Shown in pieces: positions 1-5,249 of a stretch of 5,841 bases of DNA (its first letter is position 1; the number at the start of each line of letters is the position of its first letter). The DNA lies in the NCBI GenBank assembly GCA_023249695.1, contig JAHFCD010000174.1:1-5841 (forward strand), written 5' to 3'. The position numbers were made by a program, and so were the translations under genes. Under the pieces are notes generated by a model. The model saw only the letters and a program-made list of their open reading frames with translations. It made no database searches and was not told where the DNA came from. The DNA comes from Elusimicrobiota bacterium. Lineage in GTDB: Bacteria > Elusimicrobiota > Elusimicrobia > UBA1565 > UBA9628.

Positions 1-1037
1 AAGTAGGAGCGGATCAGCCGCTCGTAGAAATCGACGCCGGCCTCGAGTTCGGCGACCTCGAGGTATTCGTCGGGGGTGTGCGAGCGCGTGGAGTCGCCGG
101 GACCGGCCTTGACCGTGGGAATTCCCTTCAGGAACACCCAGTCGGATAGGGTCGGCGAGCCGTAGGCGCGGCCGGAGGGGTTGGCGGCGAGGGCGGCCTG
201 GACGATCGCGTGGCCCGGATCGGTCTCGACCGAGCCGAGGCGATTGGAGCGAATCGTCACCTCGCCTTCGACCGTCTTCCTGACGAGCGCGATGATCTCG
301 TCCGGGGAGACCGACGGGGTCGTGCGGATGTCGACGACCAGTTTGCAGCGGTCGGGAATCACGTTGTGGCGGTCGCCGCCCGTGATCTGCGTGACATTCA
401 GCGAGGTTTTGCCGAGCGCGGGATGCTCGCCGTCGATGACGAGCTTCGACAGGGCGAGGACGTCGCGGGCGGCGGCTTCCACCGCGTTGACGCCGCCGCC
501 ATGCGCGGCGTGCGCCGAGCGGCCTTTGGAGATGATCTCGAGCAGGAGCAATCCCTTCTGGGCGACCGCGGCTTTCAGGCCGGTGGGCTCGCCCACGACC
601 GCGGCGTCGGGGCGGGGCAAAGTGGGCAGCAGCACCTCGAGGCCTTGGCCGAGCACTTCCTCTTCGCAGGAAGCCGCGATCAGAACCTTGCCCTTCGGCG
701 CGTTCGTGGCGAAGGCCTTTTGCGCGCCGAGGATCATCGCGATGAGGCACCCTTTCGCGTCGTTGGAGCCGCGGCCGTATATTTTCCCGTCCTCGATGTT
801 CGCCGCGAGCGGGTCTCTCGTCCAGCCCTGGCCCACCGGCACGGTGTCGGTGTGCGAGTTGAGCAGGAGCAGCGGCCCGTCGCCGCCGTCGAGCGCGGCC
901 GTCAGGTTCCGGCCGGTTTTCTTCGGGACGAGGCCAAGCTCGAGCATCGCGGACTCCAGGCGCGCGACGACCGCATCCTCGTTCCGGGACTCGGACGGGA
1001 TGCGGATCACCTCGCGCAGGAGCTCGACGGAATTCAT
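1..1037 (-). CDS. argE: M20-family N-acylcitrulline (N-acylornithine-type) deacylase, ArgE-like; 3' end cut by window edge
   Basis: My own translation from the ATG at 1037 gives 345 codons without a stop to position 1, so only a few C-terminal residues are likely missing. The expected role is metal-dependent cytosolic hydrolysis of an N-acyl amino acid. With an acylornithine carbamoyltransferase in the same operon, the likely substrate is N-acylcitrulline, releasing citrulline. M20 metallopeptidase hallmarks are in order: HTDTVP with His62 and Asp64, GRGSNDAKG with Asp93 (bridging metal ligand), SCEEEV with Glu126 (catalytic base) and Glu127 (metal), VGEPT with Glu150 (metal), and RSHTPDEY with His320 (metal). 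The dimerisation-domain motif GRSAHAAHGG is also present. The C-terminal GSPTLSDW...GPGDSTRSHTPDEY stretch resembles ArgE of Bacteroidota as I recall it. The start overlaps the argB stop (ATGA), has no Shine-Dalgarno sequence and lies inside a perfect hairpin, so translation is probably coupled to argB. DapE or LysK are less likely given the neighbours and the absence of LysW. Confidence 0.88.
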   Translation of the reverse strand, partial: MNSVELLREVIRIPSESRNEDAVVARLESAMLELGLVPKKTGRNLTAALDGGDGPLLLLNSHTDTVPVGQGWTRDPLAANIEDGKIYGRGSNDAKGCLIAMILGAQKAFATNAPKGKVLIAASCEEEVLGQGLEVLLPTLPRPDAAVVGEPTGLKAAVAQKGLLLLEIISKGRSAHAAHGGGVNAVEAAARDVLALSKLVIDGEHPALGKTSLNVTQITGGDRHNVIPDRCKLVVDIRTTPSVSPDEIIALVRKTVEGEVTIRSNRLGSVETDPGHAIVQAALAANPSGRAYGSPTLSDWVFLKGIPTVKAGPGDSTRSHTPDEYLEVAELEAGVDFYERLIRSY

Positions 1038-1058
1038 TTGGCGCTTTGCGCCAAATGA
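1034..1058 (-). promoter_or_regulatory. Perfect 25-nt hairpin over the argB stop / argE start
   Basis: Two 11-base arms, TCATTTGGCGC and GCGCCAAATGA, are exact reverse complements separated by 3 bases (TTT on the + strand, AAA in the mRNA). In the mRNA the 3' arm holds the last argB codons, the UGA stop and the AUG of argE. The argE initiation site would thus be paired until a ribosome finishing argB melts the stem. No U-run follows, so it does not look like an intrinsic terminator. A role in translational coupling is inference; the symmetry is directly visible. Confidence 0.7.
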
Positions 1059-2008
1059 TTTTCTTCAAAAGCGGAGCTCGTCGTGTCGCTCAGTTCGGCC
1101 GCCTGGTAAGCCTGCCTCTCGCGCTTCTCGACGATCATCGTGCCGCAGCCGGCGTTGGTGAAGGTCTCGCGCAGGAGCGCGCCGGGCTTCAGCCCGTTGA
1201 TGATGTGCGTCCGGCGCACGCCGCCCTGAAGGGCGCGCGCGCAGGCTTCGATCTTGGGCAGCATGCCGCCGGTGAGCTTGCCGGCCTTCTTGAAGATATC
1301 GATCTCCTCAAGGTCGGTGTAGGAAACGAGGCTCGAGGGGTTGCCCACGTCCTGCAGCAGGCCCTCGGTGTCGGTGACGATGACGAGCTTCTCGGCCTTC
1401 AGCGCGCGGGCGATCGACTCGGCGATCGAGTCGGCGTTGATGTTGAAGATCGCGCCCTCGGTGTCGGCGCCGAGGCAGGAGACGACGGGCGTCATGCCCG
1501 CGTCGAGCAAGGTCAGCAGGACCTTGGGGTCCACGCCGTCGATGTCGCCGACGAAGCCGAAGTCCACCTCGATGGCGGGCTGGCCGGGGGCGGGCTCGAC
1601 CATGCGCTTGGGGCGGCGGTGCGCGGTGATGAGGCCCGCGTCCACGCCGGACACGCCGACGGCGGGCGTCTGGTGGGCGCGGAACGAGGACAGGATGTCG
1701 ATATTGAGCGTGCCGCCGTACACCATCTTGGCGACCTCGAGGGTCTCCGCGTCAGTGACGCGGCGCCCGGCGATGATCTCGGGCTCGAGGCCGAGCTTCT
1801 TGGCGAGCTCGGTGGCCTGATTTCCGCCGCCGTGCACGAGGACCACGCGGATGCCGACCTGCTGGAGCAGGCAGACGTCCTCGACGAGGGCGTCGAGCAT
1901 CTCCTTGCGACCGACCACGCGGCCTCCGACCTTCACGACGAAGATCTTTCCCTTATACATGCGGATGTAGGGAATGGCCTGCTTGAGCATCAAGGGCGAG
2001 TCGGTCAT
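1034..2008 (-). CDS. argB: N-acylglutamate kinase (acetyl-/succinylglutamate kinase)
   Basis: A 324-residue amino-acid-kinase-family protein that phosphorylates the gamma-carboxylate of N-acylglutamate with ATP, the second step of the pathway. Visible motifs are VVKVGG with phosphate-contacting Lys26, VHGGG (58-62, oxyanion glycines), GRRVTD (81-86, substrate arginine), FNINADSIA (188-196), VTDTEGL (211-217) and GGMLPKI with Lys252. The roughly 18 residues before the first beta-strand, with the AIPYIRMYKGK pattern, match the N-terminal helix of hexameric, arginine-inhibited kinases (Thermotoga type) rather than the short E. coli type; feedback control by arginine is therefore plausible but unproven. 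After the usual end at GTMIVEK there is an unusual polar tail of about 29 residues whose last codons form the argB/argE hairpin. The ATG at 2008 overlaps the argF' stop and has a well-placed AGGAGA; Met7 is a possible alternative start. There is no C-terminal GNAT domain, so it is not a fused synthase/kinase. Confidence 0.95.
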   Translation of the reverse strand: MTDSPLMLKQAIPYIRMYKGKIFVVKVGGRVVGRKEMLDALVEDVCLLQQVGIRVVLVHGGGNQATELAKKLGLEPEIIAGRRVTDAETLEVAKMVYGGTLNIDILSSFRAHQTPAVGVSGVDAGLITAHRRPKRMVEPAPGQPAIEVDFGFVGDIDGVDPKVLLTLLDAGMTPVVSCLGADTEGAIFNINADSIAESIARALKAEKLVIVTDTEGLLQDVGNPSSLVSYTDLEEIDIFKKAGKLTGGMLPKIEACARALQGGVRRTHIINGLKPGALLRETFTNAGCGTMIVEKRERQAYQAAELSDTTSSAFEENHLAQSAK

Positions 2009-3045
2009 TTGCGGTGTCTCCTGGCGGCGGCGGTCATTCGCTTCGGTTGAGAAGCGAGCAGATACATCAAAACGGCTTTGGCGGTGTGGAGGCGGTTCTC
2101 GGCTTCATCCACGACCACGGACCAAGGGCCGTCGAGAACGGCGTCGTCGACGACCAGGTTCCGGCGGACCGGCAAGCAGTGCATGAAGATGGCCTTGTCA
2201 GCCCGCTTCATCTTGGCGGCCGAGATGGTCCACTTCTTCCGGAAGGCGGGATCGGACGAAGGCGCCTGGCCGTAGTTCGCGATCGAGCCCCAGGACTTTC
2301 CGTAAACGACGTGCTGCCCGTCGAAGGCCTGGGGAACCTTGTCGGTCACGCGCAGCGTCGATCCGTTCATCGCGCAGTTCTTCTTGACGCGGGCCATCAC
2401 CTCGGGGTCGAGATCGTAGCCTTCCGGACGGGCAATCGTGACGTTCATGCCCGCCATCGACGCGATCTCGACCGACGAGTTCGGCACCGCCATCGGCAGC
2501 GCTTTGATGTGCGGCGCCCAGGACAGCAGGAAATTCTTGCCTTTCGGCGGCATCCGCTCGCGGATCGTCATCAGATCGGCCAAGGCCTGGCAGGGGTGTC
2601 CGCTCGCGGACTCCATGTTGATGACGGGCACGGTCGAATACTTGATGAACGCGGCGAGCGCGGGCTCGTTTCTGTCCTCGGCCCAAGATTTCCCCGTCGG
2701 GAACGAGCGCAGCCCGAGACCCTGGCACATCCGGCCGAGCACCGGCACCGCTTCCTTCAGGTGCTCCGCGGCGGTGCCGTCCATGACGGCGCCCTCGACG
2801 GACTCCATGCCCCAGGTCCCGCCGGAGCCGAGATTCAAGATCAACGGATGGCCGCCCAAGGCGTTGGTCGCGACCGAGAAGGACACCTGGGTGCGCAAGG
2901 ACGGGTTCATGAAGCAGAACGCCAGGCTCTTGCCGGCGAGCGGCAAGACCGCGTGCGTCGACTTCTTGAGATCCGAAGCCGAATCGATGATTCGATTCAG
3001 CTCGTCGATCGTGAAGTCCTTGAGGTGGGTGAAGTGCTTCAGCAT
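2005..3045 (-). CDS. argF': N-acylornithine carbamoyltransferase, probably N-succinylornithine type
   Basis: A 346-residue member of the aspartate/ornithine carbamoyltransferase superfamily, of the N-acylornithine subgroup (Xanthomonas AOTCase, Bacteroides fragilis SOTCase) rather than ordinary OTCase. It transfers carbamoyl from carbamoyl phosphate to N-acylornithine, giving N-acylcitrulline, normally as a trimer. Motifs: NPSLRTQVSF (47-56; carbamoyl-phosphate loop with Ser49, Arg51, Thr52), HPCQALAD (150-157), WAPH...AVPNS (176-190), VVYGKSW (246-252), HCLPVRRN (289-296) and DEAENRLH (313-320). The specificity position equal to Glu92 of the Xanthomonas enzyme is Ala93 in MDGTAAEH. The position equal to its carboxylated Lys302 is Val298. 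Both point to succinylornithine as substrate. RPEGYDLDP and ALPMAVPNS also look like the Bacteroides enzyme, while DEAENRLH looks like the Xanthomonas one. A basic tail (about 334-346) follows the normal end. The ATG at 3045 lies 3 bases after the argD stop. Confidence 0.9.
   Translation of the reverse strand: MLKHFTHLKDFTIDELNRIIDSASDLKKSTHAVLPLAGKSLAFCFMNPSLRTQVSFSVATNALGGHPLILNLGSGGTWGMESVEGAVMDGTAAEHLKEAVPVLGRMCQGLGLRSFPTGKSWAEDRNEPALAAFIKYSTVPVINMESASGHPCQALADLMTIRERMPPKGKNFLLSWAPHIKALPMAVPNSSVEIASMAGMNVTIARPEGYDLDPEVMARVKKNCAMNGSTLRVTDKVPQAFDGQHVVYGKSWGSIANYGQAPSSDPAFRKKWTISAAKMKRADKAIFMHCLPVRRNLVVDDAVLDGPWSVVVDEAENRLHTAKAVLMYLLASQPKRMTAAARRHRK
2017..2022 (-). promoter_or_regulatory. 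Shine-Dalgarno sequence of argB
   Basis: AGGAGA on the minus strand lies 8 bases upstream of the argB ATG, inside the last codons of the carbamoyltransferase gene. It is the clearest ribosome binding site at any junction here and supports the 2008 start. The other junctions have weak or no matches. Confidence 0.75.
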
Positions 3046-3048
3046 AAC

Positions 3049-4215
3049 CTAGGCGGCGACGGGTTCCGCGGCGAAGATCTCCTCGAGCGCGCCGCGCAGC
3101 AGCCCGATCTCCGTCGGGCCCACGGTCAGCGGGGGAAGGAGACGGATCACGTGTTTATCGTCGGCTCCGCCGACGATAATCTTCTTCTTCAATAGCGCGT
3201 CGCGGGTCGGCTTCGAGGGCCGGTCGAGAACGAGGCCGAGCAGAAGGCCTTTGCCCCGGATCTCCGCGATCTGGGGGAACTTGAACGTCGAGCGGATCAG
3301 GTCTTCCATCTCCGCCGCGTTCTCCGTGAGATTTTGGTCGACGATCGCCTTGATCGTCGCGCTGATCGCGACGCAGGCGAGCGGCCCGCCGCCGAAGGTC
3401 GAGCCGAGCTCGCCCGGCTTCACCTTCGCGGCCGCTTCCGGCGCCACGAGCACGGCGCCGGCGGGGACGCCCGAGGCCAGGGCTTTGGCGAAGGTCTGCA
3501 TCTGCGGCCGGGCTCCGAAGGCGTGCCGCGCCGACGGGGCGCCGACGCGGCCGAGGCCGGTCTGGACCTCGTCGAAGATCAGCAGCGCGCCGTTTTTCCC
3601 GCAGAGAGCCTCGAGGCCTTGAAGATATTCGTTCGTCGCCGTCGCGGCCCCCTGGACGCTCTGGATCGGCTCCAGCAAAAAGGCCGCCGCGCCCTTCAGG
3701 GCTTCTTCCGCGGCGGCGAGGTCTCCGAACGGGACATGGACGATATCCGCGCCGAGCCCGGCGAGGCCTTTCCGGTACTTCAAGCCGGTGGCGGCGATCG
3801 CCGCGGCCGTGCGGCCGTGGAAGCCGCCTTCGGCGACAACGACATTCTTCTTACCCGTCACGGAGCGCGCGATCCGCATCGCGTTCTCGTTGGCCTCGGC
3901 GCCGGAGTTGCAGAAGAACACCTGCGAGCCCGGCTCGCCGCAGAAATCCACGAGGGCCTTGGCGGCCTCGGCGCGGGGGCGCGTATAGACGAGGTTCGAG
4001 TAGAACAGGAGCTTCGCGGACTGAGCGGCGATGGCCGCGGTGACGACGGCCGGGCTATGGCCGATCGCCGCCACGGCGTGGCCGCCGTACAGGTCGAGAT
4101 ACTTGTTGCCGTCCTCGTCCCAGACCCAGCACCCTTCGCCCCGCTCGAGCGCGAAAGGGAACTTCTCGTAGGTCGGAAGCAGGTACTTGTCCTCGAGCGA
4201 CATGGAGTCGTTCAT
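3049..4215 (-). CDS. argD: N-acylornithine aminotransferase (class III, PLP-dependent)
   Basis: A 388-residue class-III aminotransferase of normal ArgD length. It converts N-acylglutamate semialdehyde and glutamate into N-acylornithine and 2-oxoglutarate, supplying the substrate of the carbamoyltransferase downstream. Motifs: YLDLYGGHAVAAIGH (39-53), NSGAEANE (103-110, PLP phosphate loop), GGFHGRT (130-136; Arg135 expected to bind the substrate carboxylate), LLEPIQSVQG (180-189), FDEVQTGLGR (214-223; Asp215 pairs with the PLP ring nitrogen), TFAKALASG with Lys244 as the Schiff-base lysine, and GSTFGG (271-276). The ATG at 4215 lies 2 bases after the argC stop; an in-frame ATG at 4203 (MSLEDKY) is a possible alternative. 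Residues 346-354 are encoded by a perfect hairpin, and the loop there (VGGADDKH) appears about two residues longer than in ArgD sequences I remember. Succinylornithine transaminase (AstC) has the same chemistry, but the operon argues for biosynthesis. Confidence 0.94.
   Translation of the reverse strand: MNDSMSLEDKYLLPTYEKFPFALERGEGCWVWDEDGNKYLDLYGGHAVAAIGHSPAVVTAAIAAQSAKLLFYSNLVYTRPRAEAAKALVDFCGEPGSQVFFCNSGAEANENAMRIARSVTGKKNVVVAEGGFHGRTAAAIAATGLKYRKGLAGLGADIVHVPFGDLAAAEEALKGAAAFLLEPIQSVQGAATATNEYLQGLEALCGKNGALLIFDEVQTGLGRVGAPSARHAFGARPQMQTFAKALASGVPAGAVLVAPEAAAKVKPGELGSTFGGGPLACVAISATIKAIVDQNLTENAAEMEDLIRSTFKFPQIAEIRGKGLLLGLVLDRPSKPTRDALLKKKIIVGGADDKHVIRLLPPLTVGPTEIGLLRGALEEIFAAEPVAA
3155..3179 (-). 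repeat. Perfect 25-nt inverted repeat inside argD
   Basis: Arms TTATCGTCGGC and GCCGACGATAA are exact reverse complements of 11 bases around a 3-base loop (TCC on the + strand). It lies in the argD coding sequence about 110 bases before its stop and encodes residues 346-354. The geometry is identical to the hairpin at the argB/argE junction, although the stem sequences differ. No U-run follows, so it is not an obvious terminator. Function unknown. Confidence 0.6.
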
Positions 4216-4217
4216 GG

Positions 4218-5249
4218 TCACGGGTAGGTCCCCGCGGCCTCGAGGCCGACGCCTTCGTCCCAGCCCATCATCACGTTGAGGTTCTGGATGGCCTGACCCG
4301 ACGCGCCCTTGACGAGGTTGTCGATGGCGGAGATCACGCAGATGCGGCTTTCCTGCACGGTCACGAACACGTCGCAGTGGTTGGAGCCGTTGACGGCGTT
4401 GAGCGAGGGGGGCTCGGGCACGAGGCGCACGAACGAGCTTCCCTTGTAAGCGGCGGCGTAAAGGTCCTTCACGCGCTCGGCGGTCCAGCCCTTGGGCAGG
4501 TCCACCTGGCACACCGCGTAGATGCCGCGGGCGAACGGTCCGGAGATCGGCACGAGCGACAGGCGCAGCGCCTTCTTGCCCGCGAGGCGTTCGAGGATCT
4601 GTTCGACCTCGGGGATGTGCTGGTGCGTGAAGGGCTTGTACGCCTTCATGTTGCTGTGGCGCGTCGGGTGATGGGCGATCGACGAAGGATTGATGCCCGA
4701 GCCGGAGGAGCCGGTGATCGCGGTGACGGAGACGACGCCGCCGACGCCGCCCTTGGCCAGGGGGCCGAGGGCCAGGGCGGTCGCGGTCGCGAAGCAGCCG
4801 GGGTTGGCGATCAGGCGCGCCTTGCCGATCTCGGTCCGGTTGAGCTCGACGAGGCCGTAGGCGAACTTTTTCAGCAGCTCGGGCGCCTTGTGCTTGCGCG
4901 TGTACCAGGTCGGATACAGCGATTCGTCGCGCAGGCGGAAATCCCCGGACAGATCGATGATGCGCAGGCGCGGTCCGGTCTCGGCGATGATCGCGGGGAC
5001 GTTGTTCATCGCGTCGCCGTGGCCGCCGGCGAGGAAGATGACGTCGAGTTTCGCGTAGTCGAGCTTGCGCGTGAACGCCAGGCTCGTGCGGCCGCGCAGG
5101 TTCGGATGCGCGAGAAACACGGGCTGGCCCGGGAAGGTGGACGAGGTTGGGGCGGCGATCTCGACCTTGGGGTGCGAGAGCAGGAGGCGGATCAGCTCGC
5201 CGCCCGTGAAGCCCGCGCCGCCTTCGATGCCGACTCGGAGCTTCTTCAT
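4218..5249 (-). CDS. argC: N-acyl-gamma-glutamyl-phosphate reductase
   Basis: A 343-residue NADPH-dependent reductase that turns N-acylglutamyl phosphate into N-acylglutamate 5-semialdehyde, between the ArgB and ArgD steps. The N-terminal Rossmann motif GIEGGAGFTGGEL (8-20) binds NADPH. IDLSGDFRL (98-106) and YGLVELNR (131-138) are typical of ArgC. The catalytic cysteine is Cys152 in NPGCFATA (149-156), and the general-acid histidine is probably His211 in HQHIPEVEQ. TGSSGSGI (179-186) and GPFARGIY (237-244) are further family motifs. The ATG at 5249 overlaps the stop of the upstream P-loop gene by 4 bases. An open frame continues upstream of it, but that extension is arginine-rich, shows no homology to ArgC and lies wholly within the upstream gene, so I rejected it. 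Length fits the family's common form of about 340 residues. No LysW is visible here, so the lysine-pathway paralogue LysY is unlikely. Confidence 0.95.
   Translation of the reverse strand: MKKLRVGIEGGAGFTGGELIRLLLSHPKVEIAAPTSSTFPGQPVFLAHPNLRGRTSLAFTRKLDYAKLDVIFLAGGHGDAMNNVPAIIAETGPRLRIIDLSGDFRLRDESLYPTWYTRKHKAPELLKKFAYGLVELNRTEIGKARLIANPGCFATATALALGPLAKGGVGGVVSVTAITGSSGSGINPSSIAHHPTRHSNMKAYKPFTHQHIPEVEQILERLAGKKALRLSLVPISGPFARGIYAVCQVDLPKGWTAERVKDLYAAAYKGSSFVRLVPEPPSLNAVNGSNHCDVFVTVQESRICVISAIDNLVKGASGQAIQNLNVMMGWDEGVGLEAAGTYP

Noticed and set aside
1034..1058. Intrinsic terminator or ArgR operator at the argB/argE junction
   Set aside because: No U-run follows the stem, the next gene starts inside it, and the sequence does not resemble the AT-rich ARG box.
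181..1161. Two overlapping + strand open frames (326 and 282 codons)
   Set aside because: They are antisense to the argE-like gene, which has all five M20 metal ligands; neither shows a protein family.
1747..1763. 17-base palindrome CCGCGTCA-G-TGACGCGG in argB
   Set aside because: It encodes the conserved GRRVTD motif and the 1-base centre cannot form an RNA hairpin; protein constraint explains it.
1..2008. LysW-dependent (amino-group carrier) lysine/arginine pathway
   Set aside because: No LysW-like small acidic zinc protein or LysX ligase is visible, and the carbamoyltransferase identifies the acylcitrulline route.
1046..2050. 334-codon open frame on the + strand
   Set aside because: Antisense to argB, whose motifs are unmistakable; composition is typical of a GC-rich mirror frame.
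2198..2728. Minus-strand frame of 176 codons within the carbamoyltransferase gene
   Set aside because: It overlaps a clear gene in another frame, is very Arg-rich and has no initiation signal.
2014..3195. 393-codon open frame on the + strand
   Set aside because: It is antisense to the carbamoyltransferase, rich in Arg, His, Gly and Asp, and has no recognisable motif; it arises from GC bias at third codon positions.
3683..3717. 9-bp inverted repeat with 17-base spacer in argD
   Set aside because: Arms are GCCGCCGCG-type sequence from runs of alanine and glutamate codons, expected at this GC content.
3334..4227. 297-codon open frame on the + strand
   Set aside because: Antisense to argD, with Arg/Gly/Asp-rich low-complexity composition.
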